Part shown: positions 1 to 8,596 of the stretch, piece by piece
Layout: each line of letters opens with the position of its first letter
Numbering within the stretch: position 1 is the stretch's first letter
Origin: Pelomonas parva
GTDB taxonomy: Bacteria > Pseudomonadota > Gammaproteobacteria > Burkholderiales > Burkholderiaceae_C
Reading direction: 5' to 3'
NCBI RefSeq assembly: GCF_043555835.1
Contig: NZ_JBIGHV010000004.1
Location: forward strand, 372,001 to 436,000
Length of the DNA: 64,000 nt
Notes under the pieces: generated by a model
The model's database searches: none
The model's input: the letters and a program-made list of their open reading frames with translations, nothing else
What the model was told of the DNA's origin: nothing
Position numbers and translations under genes: made by a program

Positions 1-1827
1 CGGCTTGTCCACATCCGTCCCCCTCGCGCACGCCGTGTGATACGCCAGCAATTGCAGCGGCACCACGTGCAGGATGGGTGACAACGCCCCGTAGTGCTCC
101 GGCATGCGGATGACGTGCAGGCCGGCTTCGCTTTCGATGGCCGTGTCGCCGTCGGCAAACACGTAGAGCTGGCCGCCGCGCGCGCGGACTTCCTGCATGT
201 TGCTCTTGAGCTTTTCCAGCAGCGCGTCGTTGGGCGCCACGGTCACCACGGGCATCTCGGCCGTCACCAGCGCCAGCGGGCCGTGCTTGAGCTCACCCGC
301 TGCATAGGCCTCGGCGTGGATGTAGGTGATCTCCTTGAGCTTGAGCGCGCCTTCCATGGCGATGGGGTAGTGCAGGCCGCGCGCCAGGAACAGCGCGTTC
401 TCCTTGCGCGCGAACTCCTCGCTCCAGGCGATGACCTGCGGCTCCAGCGCCAGCACGGCCTGCACCGCCACGGGCAGGTGGCGCAGGTCCTTCAGGTGCT
501 GGGCCTCGTCGGCCTCGCTGAGGTGGCCGCGGGTCTGGGCCAGGGCCAAGGTCAGCAGGAACAGGCCCACCAGCTGCGTCGTGAAGGCCTTGGTGGACGC
601 GACGCCGATCTCGACGCCCGCGCGCGTGATGTAGGCCAGCTCGCACTCGCGCACCATGGCGCTGGTCGCCACGTTGCAGATGGTCAGCGTGTGCGGCATG
701 CCCAGTGAGCGGGCGTGCTTGAGTGCGGCGATGGTGTCGGCCGTCTCGCCGCTCTGGCTGATCGTCACGACCAGCGTGCGCGGGTCGGGCACGCTGTCGC
801 GGTAGCGGTATTCGCTGGCGATCTCGACCGAGGTCGGGATCTTGGCGATGCTCTCCAGCCAGTACTTGGCGGTCGACCCCGAGTAGTAGCTCGTGCCGCA
901 GGCCAGGATGAGAACCTTGTCGATCTCCTTGAACACCCGGTAAGCGCCGTCGCCGAACAGCTCGGGGCTGATGGCGGTGATGGCTTCCAGCGTGTTGGCG
1001 ATGGCCGTGGGCTGCTCGAAGATTTCCTTCTGCATGTAGTGGCGGTAGGGGCCCAGTTCGGCGGCGCCGCTGTGCGCGTGCACGGTGCGGACCTCGCGCT
1101 CCACCGACTGGTAGCGGCCGGTGGCCGCGTCCAGGTGGCTGAGCCAGTAGCGGCCCAGTTGCAGGTCGACGACGTCGCCCTCTTCCAGGTAGACGATCTG
1201 GTTGGTCACGCCGGCCAGGGCCATGGCGTCGGAGGCGACGAAGTTTTCCTGTTCGCCCACGCCCAGCACCAGCGGCGAGCCCTCGCGGGCGGCGACGACG
1301 CGGTGCGGCTCGTCACGGCAGAACACGGCCACGGCGTAGGCTCCCTTCAGGCGCGGCAGGGCTTGCTGCACGGCGTCCAGCAGGTCGCCGCTGTAAAGGT
1401 GGTCGATCAGGTGGGCAATGACCTCGGTGTCGGTCTGGCTGTTGAACTGGTAGCCGCGGGCCTTCAGCTCGGCGCGCAGTTCGTCGTGGTTCTCGATGAT
1501 GCCGTTGTGGACCAAGGCGATACGGCCGACGCCCGCAGCCTCGGCGTTCGGGCCCACCGAGAAGTGCGGATGCGCGTTGTGCACGGCCGGCGCGCCGTGC
1601 GTGGCCCAGCGGGTGTGGGCGATGCCGGTGCCGGAGGCGATGCCATCCTGGTCCGCCTGGTGCTGCAGCTCGGCCACGCGCGAGGTGCTGCGGGCGCGAC
1701 GCAGGCCGCCGTCCTGGTGCACGGCCACGCCGCAGGAGTCGTAGCCGCGGTACTCCAGCCGCTTCAGGCCTTCAACGAGGATGGGAACGATGTTGCGCTG
1801 ACTGACCGCGCCGACGATGCCGCACAT
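1..1827 (-). CDS. glmS: Glutamine--fructose-6-phosphate aminotransferase (isomerizing), 3' end cut by window
   Basis: Makes glucosamine-6-phosphate from fructose-6-phosphate and glutamine, the first step of UDP-GlcNAc synthesis for peptidoglycan and LPS, in the cytoplasm. The protein starts MCGIVGAV, so Cys2 is the N-terminal nucleophile of the class II glutaminase domain (about residues 1-220). LEYRGYDS, HTRWATHG and HNGIIEN are the glutaminase signatures. Two SIS sugar-isomerase domains follow, with the motifs SQSGETADT and STKAFTTQ. The window begins at an in-frame codon after 609 residues (ends AYHTACARGTDVDKP). The family usually closes with about ten more residues (RNLAKSVTVE), so only a few codons are missing. 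The gene is divergent from the Lrp-type regulator. Identification is firm. Confidence 0.97.
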   Translation of the reverse strand, partial: MCGIVGAVSQRNIVPILVEGLKRLEYRGYDSCGVAVHQDGGLRRARSTSRVAELQHQADQDGIASGTGIAHTRWATHGAPAVHNAHPHFSVGPNAEAAGVGRIALVHNGIIENHDELRAELKARGYQFNSQTDTEVIAHLIDHLYSGDLLDAVQQALPRLKGAYAVAVFCRDEPHRVVAAREGSPLVLGVGEQENFVASDAMALAGVTNQIVYLEEGDVVDLQLGRYWLSHLDAATGRYQSVEREVRTVHAHSGAAELGPYRHYMQKEIFEQPTAIANTLEAITAISPELFGDGAYRVFKEIDKVLILACGTSYYSGSTAKYWLESIAKIPTSVEIASEYRYRDSVPDPRTLVVTISQSGETADTIAALKHARSLGMPHTLTICNVATSAMVRECELAYITRAGVEIGVASTKAFTTQLVGLFLLTLALAQTRGHLSEADEAQHLKDLRHLPVAVQAVLALEPQVIAWSEEFARKENALFLARGLHYPIAMEGALKLKEITYIHAEAYAAGELKHGPLALVTAEMPVVTVAPNDALLEKLKSNMQEVRARGGQLYVFADGDTAIESEAGLHVIRMPEHYGALSPILHVVPLQLLAYHTACARGTDVDKP

Positions 1828-1941
1828 GGATTGCTCTCCGATCTAGGGATGGCGCGCATGCTAGGCAAGCCGGAGCGGCAGATGCGTGCGAAATTCCACT
1901 GGATTTGGCAGGAAATTTCCCAACCATCAAACGGTGAAATT

Positions 1942-1972
1942 TTCATTCATACAATTTGCACAAATGAATGAA
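1942..1972. promoter_or_regulatory. Inverted repeat over the Lrp-type gene start (candidate operator)
   Basis: A perfect 9-bp inverted repeat, TTCATTCAT at 1942-1950 and ATGAATGAA at 1964-1972, is separated by 13 bp and overlaps the start codon at 1964. It sits in the AT-rich glmS/regulator divergent region, which also holds the 10-bp palindrome GGAAATTTCC at 1911-1920. Lrp/AsnC proteins commonly bind AT-rich dyads and autoregulate. Operator function is inference; an RNA hairpin that masks the start codon is the alternative. Confidence 0.35.
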
Positions 1973-2440
1973 TTCGACGCCATCGACCTCCGCCTGCTGG
2001 ACGCGCTGCAGTCCGACGCCTCGCTGAGCAACCAGGATCTCGCCGCCCAGGTGGCGGTGTCGCCCGCCACTTGCCTGCGGCGGGTGAAGCGGCTCGTCGA
2101 CGCGGGCGTCATCGAGCGGCGGGTGGCGCTGCTGTCGCCGCAGAAGCTGGGCTCCGGGCTGTCGGCCATCCTGGAGATCACGCTGGACCGCCAGGGCGCC
2201 GAGCATCTGGACGCCTTCGAGGCCCGCGCCGTGCAGGAGGCGGCCGTGCAGCAGTGCTGGCGCGTATCGCCGGGGCCGGACTTCGTGCTCGTCGTGCAGG
2301 TGGCCGACATGCCGGCCTATCACGCCTTCACGCAGCGCCTGCTGACCCAGGACGCCAACGTGCGCAACATCAAGGCCTTCTTCAGCGTGAAGCGCGCCAA
2401 GTTCGACACGCGCATCGAGCTGCCCGTGCTCAGCGCTTGA
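1964..2440 (+). CDS. Lrp/AsnC family transcriptional regulator
   Basis: A 158-residue DNA-binding regulator of the Lrp/AsnC (feast/famine) family. Residues about 1-50 form the winged helix-turn-helix (IDLRLLDALQSD, LAAQVAVSPATCLRRVKRL), and about 65-150 the ligand-binding RAM/AsnC domain. The chosen start at 1964 gives the canonical opening, beginning just ahead of D-x-x-D-x-x-LL; an upstream in-frame ATG at 1886 would add 26 residues unlike the family. It is divergent from glmS and converges on rlmI, overlapping its 3' end by 11 bp. The effector amino acid cannot be read from sequence. Autoregulation through the dyad at its start codon is possible. Confidence 0.9.
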   Translation: MNEFDAIDLRLLDALQSDASLSNQDLAAQVAVSPATCLRRVKRLVDAGVIERRVALLSPQKLGSGLSAILEITLDRQGAEHLDAFEARAVQEAAVQQCWRVSPGPDFVLVVQVADMPAYHAFTQRLLTQDANVRNIKAFFSVKRAKFDTRIELPVLSA

Positions 2441-3611
2441 GGATGCCCAGGCCTTTCAGGTAGTCGCCCTCGGGGAAGCACACGGTCTGCGGGTGGTCGG
2501 CCGCCGCCGACAAGCGCTCGACGATGTAGCCGTCCACGCCCGCATCCAGGCCCGCGCCGGCGACGATCTTGTGGAACAGGTCGGGTGCGATGCCGCCCGA
2601 GCATGAGAAGGTGTAGAGCAGCCCGCCGTCACTCAGCAGCATGAAGGCCAGACGGTTGATGTCCTTGTAGGCCCGCGCGGCGCGCTCGGCGTGGGCCACG
2701 GTGGGCGCGAACTTCGGCGGGTCGAGCACGATGGCGTCGAAGCGCCGGCCTTCGTGCAGGCAGCGGCGCAGCGTGGCGTTCACATCGGCGTCCCAGGCCT
2801 CGTGGCGACTGGCGTCGAAGCCGTTCAGCGCGACATGCGCGTTGGCGCGCTCCAGCGCGGGGCCGGACGAATCCACACTGATGACCTGCGTCGCGCCACC
2901 CGCCAGCGCCGCGACCGAGAAGCCGCCCGTGTAGCTGAAGCAGTTCAGCACCGTCTTCACGCCGTACTGCTTCACCGCATCGGCGAAGCGCTTGCGGCTG
3001 TCGCGCTGGTCGAGGTAGTAGCCGGTCTTGTGGCCCTCGGCGACGTCCAGCGTCAGCTGCCAGTCGTGCTCGCGGATGGTCAGTGCAGATGGGCCGTCAC
3101 CCCTGAGCCAGCCGGTCTGCTGGGGCAGGCCCTCCCACTCGCGGGCCTGGGCGTCGGAGCGCTCGTACAGCCGCGCCAGGCCGGTCTCGGCCAGCAGCGC
3201 GTCGGCGATCTGGGCCTTCCAGCGCTCGGCGCCGGCGCTGCCAAACTGCGCCACCAGCGTGTCGCCATAGCGATCGACGATGAGGCCGGGCAGGCCGTCG
3301 GCCTCGCCATGCACCAGCCGCCAGGCGTCGGACGCAATCGCCAGCCGCCGGCGCATCGCGATGGCCTTCGCGATGCGCCGCCTGAAGAAGGCCGCGTCGA
3401 TGCGCTCGGCCTCGTCGAAGCTCCAGGCGCGCAGGCGGATCTGCGACTGCGGGCTGAACGCCGCCCAGCACAGGAAGGCGCCGTCGGCCGATTCGACGCG
3501 CACCGTCTCGCCCGCGTCGCCACCGCCGCGCGCGATGGAGCTTTCGAACACCCAGGGGTGGCGCTTGACGAGCGAGCGCTCCTTGCCGGGGCGAATCACC
3601 ACTTTCTTCAT
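2430..3611 (-). CDS. rlmI: Class I SAM-dependent rRNA (cytosine-C5) methyltransferase, RlmI/YccW type
   Basis: Predicted to methylate 23S rRNA at the RlmI site (m5C1962 in E. coli numbering) with S-adenosylmethionine. The 393 residues match the usual length of about 396. Residues 1-75 resemble a PUA RNA-binding domain (VVIRPGKERSLVKRHPWVFE), followed by a linker domain and the Rossmann methyltransferase. Visible motifs are YYLDQRDSR, NCFSYTGGF (SAM binding), VLDPPKFA (motif IV) and YTFSCSGG, which carries the catalytic cysteine region. The start at 3611 overlaps the stop of the upstream gene as ATGA, so the two are probably translationally coupled as the last genes of a leftward operon. The exact target base is assigned by homology only. 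Confidence 0.88.
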   Translation of the reverse strand: MKKVVIRPGKERSLVKRHPWVFESSIARGGGDAGETVRVESADGAFLCWAAFSPQSQIRLRAWSFDEAERIDAAFFRRRIAKAIAMRRRLAIASDAWRLVHGEADGLPGLIVDRYGDTLVAQFGSAGAERWKAQIADALLAETGLARLYERSDAQAREWEGLPQQTGWLRGDGPSALTIREHDWQLTLDVAEGHKTGYYLDQRDSRKRFADAVKQYGVKTVLNCFSYTGGFSVAALAGGATQVISVDSSGPALERANAHVALNGFDASRHEAWDADVNATLRRCLHEGRRFDAIVLDPPKFAPTVAHAERAARAYKDINRLAFMLLSDGGLLYTFSCSGGIAPDLFHKIVAGAGLDAGVDGYIVERLSAAADHPQTVCFPEGDYLKGLGILKR

Positions 3612-5131
3612 CGTTGCAGCGCTCCGAAGGCGTAGCTGATCTGCAAGTGGGTCAACGGCGCGGACTGGTCGCTGCTGCGGACGGTGCGGAACTGGCCGAC
3701 CCCGGCGCGCAGCCGCAGCCGCTCGGCCAGCAGCCATTGCGCCCAGACCTCGGCCTGCGTCACCGCGCCGCCACCCACCTGCACGCCGCCGCCGCCAGCC
3801 GCACCCACCAGCCATTCGGCGCCGACGCGCAGCTTGCCGCCCAGCAGCGGGTCGCTCTGCAGGCCCAGGCCGAACAGGCCGAAGGAATAGGCCCCGGCGC
3901 TGCCCACCGCCGCGCTGCCGGCTTGCGCCGTGCCGTAGAGGCGCGGCGAGAACTCGCTCGACATGTTGACGGCCAGGTGGCTGACGGCCTCGTCCGGCCG
4001 GTTCTTGAAGCGCACGCGCGGCAGGTGCATGACGCTGGCGCCGATCTGATGCACGCGCACCGTGCCGCCGGGGTCGTCACCAATCAGCGTCGGCGTGCGG
4101 TTCAGCGGCATGCTGAGCGCGGCGCGCAGATAGGGCGCGGTGTAGGCGCCGGTGGGGGCGTAGGTGAGGCCGGCGTCCAGGCGCAGGCTGGGCCCCCAGG
4201 GCGTGATCCAGCGCAGCGTCGGCCCGGCGCGCAGCAGCCAGCCGTTGCCGCTGTCGACACTGCCACCGCCTCCCAGGCCGGCGGCCAGCTGGCCGCCGAA
4301 GCGCAGGCGCGGCGTGCCGAACAAAGCCCAGTCCTGGCCGATCTGGCCCAGCACTTCCATGTAGCCGTCGACGCCGCCCTTGGCCGCGCCCGAGGCCTCG
4401 AAGCCCCACCAGCTGCCCTCGGCGATGTACTGGCGCAGTTCGGCGCCGGCCTTGCCGACCCTGCCCGAGTAAGGCGTGCCGCCACGCGTGCGGCTGGACG
4501 CCCGCGGCTGCTCCATGCCGCCGGTCAGCGTGATCTCGTCCATGCCCAGCCCCGTGCGCCGGCCGGAGCGCCCAGGCTTGCCGGCGTCGTCGGGCGAGAA
4601 GCTCGCAAAGTCCATGGACCGGCCCACGGTGAAGGCCACGCCGACGCGGCTCTTCACATTGCCGCTCGGGAAGCGGATCTGCGCGATGCCGACGCCCGTG
4701 TACCAGGGGCCGTTGTGGGTGCGCAGCGACAGCTCGGGCCGCAGCATCAGCCCGCCACCGAAGCGCATCACGTCGCTCGACAGCCCGCCCCCCGCGCCGA
4801 CGTAGAGGCTGGCCGCCAGATGCGTGTTGCTGCTCAGCCGCCAGCGCCGCTGGCCCGTGAAGCCGACCGTGAAGATGCCGCCGTAGTTGCCCTTGGCCGT
4901 GCCGTAGAAGCCGGGGCCGAAGCCCCAGTCGTCGTCGTACGCCAGCATGTAGCTGATGGACGCGAAGGCCGTGCGGCCACCGTCGGGCATCTTCATGGCC
5001 GTCCAGTTGGACTCAAGGGCGGCGGGGCGGACGGTGTTCAGCCGCGCCGGGTTTGCAAAAGGCGCGTCGTCGGGAGTCGCCAGCGCACAGGCCGGCAGCA
5101 GCGCCAACAAGGCGGCAAGTCGTGATGTCAT
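3608..5131 (-). CDS. Secreted protein of unknown function, probable outer-membrane beta-barrel
   Basis: 507 residues with a Sec signal peptide (about residues 1-19, hydrophobic LAALLALLPACALA, cleavage near ALA-TP). No named family was recognised. The mature part is rich in Gly and aromatic residues and shows alternating segments (FGPGFYGTAKGNYGG, WYTGVGIAQIRFPSG, YTFGLFGLGLQ-like) ending in a pattern with Tyr and Phe near the C-terminus (QISYAFGALQR). This is what a barrel with about 16 or more strands would show. It overlaps xerC upstream and rlmI downstream by four bases each, so it is embedded in a housekeeping operon. A transport or porin role is inference only. Confidence 0.6.
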   Translation of the reverse strand: MTSRLAALLALLPACALATPDDAPFANPARLNTVRPAALESNWTAMKMPDGGRTAFASISYMLAYDDDWGFGPGFYGTAKGNYGGIFTVGFTGQRRWRLSSNTHLAASLYVGAGGGLSSDVMRFGGGLMLRPELSLRTHNGPWYTGVGIAQIRFPSGNVKSRVGVAFTVGRSMDFASFSPDDAGKPGRSGRRTGLGMDEITLTGGMEQPRASSRTRGGTPYSGRVGKAGAELRQYIAEGSWWGFEASGAAKGGVDGYMEVLGQIGQDWALFGTPRLRFGGQLAAGLGGGGSVDSGNGWLLRAGPTLRWITPWGPSLRLDAGLTYAPTGAYTAPYLRAALSMPLNRTPTLIGDDPGGTVRVHQIGASVMHLPRVRFKNRPDEAVSHLAVNMSSEFSPRLYGTAQAGSAAVGSAGAYSFGLFGLGLQSDPLLGGKLRVGAEWLVGAAGGGGVQVGGGAVTQAEVWAQWLLAERLRLRAGVGQFRTVRSSDQSAPLTHLQISYAFGALQR

Positions 5132-6048
5132 TTCTTGGCGCGGGGGTGAGCCGCGTCGTAGATGCGCGCCAGGTGCTGGTGGTCCAACTGCGTGTAGACC
5201 TGGGTCGTCGTGATGTGGGCATGGCCCAGCAACTCCTGCACGGCACGCAGGTCGCCGCTGGACTGCAGCAGGTGGGACGCAAAGCTGTGGCGCAGCATGT
5301 GCGGGTGGACGTGGGCCGGCATGCCGGCGCCGACGGCACGGGCCGAGAGCATCTTGCGCAGTGTGGAGCCGGACAGGCGATGGCCACGCGCGCCGACGAA
5401 GAGGGCGACCTCGCCGGCCGCCGCGACCTGGCCGCGCACCGCCAGCCAGGCCCGCAGCGCCTCGGCCGCCGCCTTGCCCAGCGGCGTGCTGCGGCGCTTG
5501 TCGCCCTTGCCGGTGACATGCACTTCGGCGGATTCCAGGTCCACCCAGCCTTCGGCCGCGCCGCTGGCCCGCACGTCCAGGCCGATCAGCTCGGCCGCGC
5601 GCAGGCCGGCGCCGTAGAGCAGCTCGACGATGGCGCCGTCGCGTGCCTCCAGCCGCGAATCGGCAATCTCGTCGGGCACATGGCTGGCCAGCTGCACGGC
5701 GTCGTCCACGCCCAGCGCCTTGGGCAAAGGCTTGGGTGCTTTCGGCGCGCGCAGGCCGTCAAAGGGGTTCAGCGCGACGCGGCCCTGCAGCCCTAGCCAG
5801 CGGTAGGCGCTGCGCCAGACCGACAGCAGCAGCGCGATGGACTTCGGGCCCAGGCCCTCGCGGTGCAGCAACGCGGCGAAGCGGCGGGCCTGGGTGATGC
5901 TCAAGGCGCGCACATCAACGGACGCCTCGGCCAGCATGGCCTGCAAGCGCTGCAGGCCGTCGGCGTAGAGGCTCAGCGTGCGCGGACTCAGGCGTTGCTG
6001 CACGCGGGCGTGCTGCAGGTATTCGCCGAAATCCGCCTGCAGCTGCAT
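5128..6048 (-). CDS. xerC: Tyrosine recombinase XerC
   Basis: Site-specific recombinase that with XerD resolves chromosome dimers at dif during division. Its 306 residues contain an N-terminal SAM-like core-binding domain (about 1-95) and a catalytic domain. The active-site set is visible: Arg in YGAGLRAAEL, Lys in VTGKGDKRR, HxxR in HMLRHSFASH, His in LLGHAHITTTQVY and the nucleophilic Tyr in the same segment (TQVYTQLDH). It is linked to DUF484 and dapF upstream, the conserved proteobacterial arrangement that argues for XerC rather than XerD or a phage integrase. The start overlaps the DUF484 stop as TGATG. Confidence 0.93.
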   Translation of the reverse strand: MQLQADFGEYLQHARVQQRLSPRTLSLYADGLQRLQAMLAEASVDVRALSITQARRFAALLHREGLGPKSIALLLSVWRSAYRWLGLQGRVALNPFDGLRAPKAPKPLPKALGVDDAVQLASHVPDEIADSRLEARDGAIVELLYGAGLRAAELIGLDVRASGAAEGWVDLESAEVHVTGKGDKRRSTPLGKAAAEALRAWLAVRGQVAAAGEVALFVGARGHRLSGSTLRKMLSARAVGAGMPAHVHPHMLRHSFASHLLQSSGDLRAVQELLGHAHITTTQVYTQLDHQHLARIYDAAHPRAKK

Positions 6049-6755
6049 CAGGCGAGCAGACCCGCCAAGCCAGCGCTCGCAATTTCGCCGACGCGGTTCA
6101 AGAAGTCAGTGCCCATCTCCGCCGTGTAGCGCGTCGGGTCCGGCGAGCCCAGCACCAGCAGGCCGAAGGGCTTGCCGTCGTTGTGCTTGGCCAAACTCAG
6201 CGGGATCAACGCCAGCGAGGTCGCGGTGCCGCCGCTCTCGGACAAGCCCAGCCAGCGCGCTGCCTCGAAGCCCGAGTTCACGCCGCAATAGGGCTGGCTC
6301 AGGCTGGACGCAAAGCTGCGCACGTCCGCGCTGACCGAGGCCGCGAACTCGGCCGCCTCGTGCGCGGGCGCCACGCCCCACAGGCGCAGGCTGGCCTGCG
6401 GGATCATGAACTGGTGGCGCAGCTCGCTGAGCAGCACCTCCGGCAGCTCGGGCGTGCCCACCGCGCGCATGACGGCCAGCGTCCAGCGGTGCAGGCGGTC
6501 GGCGATGGCCGCGTTGTCCTGGCCGTTGCGGATCATGTCGATGACCCGCAGCTCCAGGCCCTTGATCTTGTCGCGCAGCATCTCGGCCTGGCGCTCCTGC
6601 AGCGACACGGCGCGCGCGCCATGCGGGTGCTGCAACTGCACGCTGGCCAGCAGCGCCGAATGCCGCTCGAAGAAGCCGGGGGTGGCCGCCAGGTAGTTGG
6701 CGATGTCGGTTTCAGTGATGCCTTGCACCGCGTCAGCGGCCGGGTTGGAACTCAC
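6048..6755 (-). CDS. DUF484 family protein
   Basis: A 235-residue cytoplasmic protein of the DUF484 family, related to GAF domains, of unknown biochemical role. The N-terminal segment (ITETDIANYLAATPGFFERH) and the following coiled-coil-like stretch (SLQERQAEMLRDKIKGLELR) are typical, as is the GAF-like C-terminal half ending GTDFLNRVGEIASAGLAG. The start is a GTG at 6755 that overlaps the dapF stop as GTGA; an in-frame ATG is not available near the N-terminal motif. It lies between dapF and xerC, the usual context of the family. Confidence 0.88.
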   Translation of the reverse strand: MSSNPAADAVQGITETDIANYLAATPGFFERHSALLASVQLQHPHGARAVSLQERQAEMLRDKIKGLELRVIDMIRNGQDNAAIADRLHRWTLAVMRAVGTPELPEVLLSELRHQFMIPQASLRLWGVAPAHEAAEFAASVSADVRSFASSLSQPYCGVNSGFEAARWLGLSESGGTATSLALIPLSLAKHNDGKPFGLLVLGSPDPTRYTAEMGTDFLNRVGEIASAGLAGLLA

Positions 6756-7591
6756 AGCGTGATCTCTCCGTCGAAAACTTTCACAGCGGGGCCGGTCATC
6801 AGCACCGGGCTTTGACCGCCCGCCCATTCGATGCGCAGCAGGCCGCCACGGGTCTGCACTTCCACCACCGCATCGAGCCAGCCGGCGCGGATGCCCGCGA
6901 CGACGGCCGCGCAGGCGCCCGTGCCGCAGGCCAGCGTCTCGCCGGCATCGCGCTCGTAGACGCGCAGCGCGATGCGGTCGCGGGCCAGCACCTGCATGAA
7001 GCCGGCGTTGACGCGTTTGGCAAAGCGGGGGTCGTGCTCGATCAGCGGGCCCTGGGTCAGCACCGCCGCCGTCTCGACATCGTCGACACGTTGCACCGCA
7101 TGCGGGTTGCCCATGGACACCACGGCCAGCTCGGCGCCCTGGACGGGCCACAGCTCGAAGCCGTTCTCCAGGCGGGGCTCGAGGCCGCTCACGTCGAACG
7201 GCAGCGCCGCGTGGTCGAACACCGGCGGGCCCATGTCCACCGTCACGCGGCCGTCGTCCTGCAGCGTCAGCAGCAGGCGGCGGTTCATCGTGTCGACGTG
7301 GATCTCGCGCTTGGTCGTCAAACCGGCATCGACGACGAAGCGCACGAAGCAGCGCGAGCCGTTGCCGCAATGCTCCACCTCGTCGCCGGTGTTGTTGAAG
7401 ATGCGGTAGCGGAAGTCCGCACCGGTGTCCGTGCTGGGCTCGATGACGAGGATCTGGTCGCAGCCGACGCCGAAGCGGCGGTCGCCGAGCAGGCGCATCT
7501 GTTCCCGCGTCAGCGCAAACGGCTCGCGGGTGGCGTCGATGACGACGAAGTCATTGCCCGCGCCGTGCATCTTGGTGAAGCGCAATCTCAT
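6752..7591 (-). CDS. dapF: Diaminopimelate epimerase
   Basis: Converts LL- to meso-diaminopimelate for lysine and peptidoglycan synthesis in the cytoplasm. The 279 residues are normal length. The two catalytic cysteines are present: HCGNGSRCF near residue 75 and ACGTGACAAV near 220, each in its conserved glycine-rich loop. The opening KMHGAGNDFVVID is diagnostic. The start at 7591 overlaps the stop of the upstream acyltransferase as ATGA, and its own stop overlaps DUF484, so it belongs to a tightly coupled leftward operon. Confidence 0.97.
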   Translation of the reverse strand: MRLRFTKMHGAGNDFVVIDATREPFALTREQMRLLGDRRFGVGCDQILVIEPSTDTGADFRYRIFNNTGDEVEHCGNGSRCFVRFVVDAGLTTKREIHVDTMNRRLLLTLQDDGRVTVDMGPPVFDHAALPFDVSGLEPRLENGFELWPVQGAELAVVSMGNPHAVQRVDDVETAAVLTQGPLIEHDPRFAKRVNAGFMQVLARDRIALRVYERDAGETLACGTGACAAVVAGIRAGWLDAVVEVQTRGGLLRIEWAGGQSPVLMTGPAVKVFDGEITL

Positions 7592-8466
7592 AACGGCTGA
7601 TTATCCGGGGCTGCGCCAATGTCCAGGCCGCGCGGCTGCTTGTAGCGGTGGTAGCCCCACAGGTACTGCCCCGGTGCGCGGCGGATGACGCTCTCCATCG
7701 CCGCATTGATGGTCGCGGCGGCGTCCTCGTTCGACGCGGCCTTGGCGATCTCGGGCGCCGGCATCACGTGCACGACGAAGCCCTCCCCGCCCGGCAGCCG
7801 CTCGCCCCAGATCAGCAGCAGCGCCGCGCCCGTCTGCTGCACGAGGCGGGCCGCCAGCGTCATCGTGTAGGCCGGCCGGCCGAAGAACGGCGCCCAGACG
7901 CCCAGGCCGTCGGGTGGCACCTGGTCCGGCAGCAGGCCGATGACCTCGCCCTTGCGCAGCGCGCGGATCATCTGGCGCACGCCGGCCAGCGTCGCCGGCG
8001 CCGTGGCCAGCCCGGGCCGCTCGCGCGAGCCGGCCATCACGTCGCGCATGCTGGCCTGGCGCGCCGGCCGATAGAGCACCGTGATGGGCGACTCCGGCGT
8101 CGTGAAGCGCTCGGCAATGGCCTGGGCGCAGATCTCGAAGCAGCCCATGTGCGGCGTCAGCATGACGAGGCCGCGCTTGTGTTCAAGCGCCGCCTCGATC
8201 AGCTCGCCGCCATCCCACTGCAGCTTGCTGCCCAGCGGCTTGCCTTTGGTTGCCACCCACAGCCAGGGCAGCTCGGCCGCCATGCGCCCGGCCGCCGCAA
8301 TCGCGGGGCGGGCATCGCGCCAGGCGATGCCGGCCTGCGCCACGTTGGCCTTGAAGCGGCGCCGGTAGGTCCCCGAAGCGAAGTAGACGACCCAGCCCAA
8401 CAGCGCGCCCAAAGCGTGCAAAAGGGCCAGAGGCCAAGGGGATAAAAAGCGAAAGACCCAGCTCAT
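7588..8466 (-). CDS. LpxL/HtrB family lysophospholipid acyltransferase
   Basis: Inner-membrane acyltransferase predicted to add a secondary acyl chain to lipid A, or to act on a related lipid. Its 292 residues start with a hydrophobic anchor (about residues 3-30, FLSPWPLALLHALGALLGWV). The HX4(D/E)-type catalytic motif is seen as HMGCFE, with supporting blocks VLYRPARQ and GLLPDQVPPDGLGV typical of LpxL/HtrB. It is the first gene of the leftward run into dapF, DUF484 and xerC, and is divergent from metK across 130 bp. Which acyl donor and position it uses cannot be decided here. Confidence 0.87.
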   Translation of the reverse strand: MSWVFRFLSPWPLALLHALGALLGWVVYFASGTYRRRFKANVAQAGIAWRDARPAIAAAGRMAAELPWLWVATKGKPLGSKLQWDGGELIEAALEHKRGLVMLTPHMGCFEICAQAIAERFTTPESPITVLYRPARQASMRDVMAGSRERPGLATAPATLAGVRQMIRALRKGEVIGLLPDQVPPDGLGVWAPFFGRPAYTMTLAARLVQQTGAALLLIWGERLPGGEGFVVHVMPAPEIAKAASNEDAAATINAAMESVIRRAPGQYLWGYHRYKQPRGLDIGAAPDNQPL

Positions 8467-8596
8467 GTGTTTCTATACTTCGCGCATCGCCGAGTTACTG
8501 AACTACTTGCGGGGCGATTCACAAATCCTGCTAAAGCGTTCGCCGCACCTCCCGGAGCGACGGCAACGCCGACCCACCAGCAACCGGAGTTTAAAA
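8467..8596 (+). promoter_or_regulatory. metK 5' leader with a Shine-Dalgarno-masking fold (candidate regulatory RNA)
   Basis: A 130-bp divergent region. Close to metK it contains a short hairpin CGGC-AAC-GCCG (about 8560-8570). CCGGAG occurs twice, at 8552-8557 and 8584-8589, and the second copy is the probable ribosome-binding site of the GTG start at 8597. A CTCC at 8549-8552 could pair with that GGAG. S-adenosylmethionine or S-adenosylhomocysteine riboswitches often control methionine-cycle genes, but I could not match this leader to a known class. Treat the riboswitch idea as a hypothesis. Confidence 0.3.
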
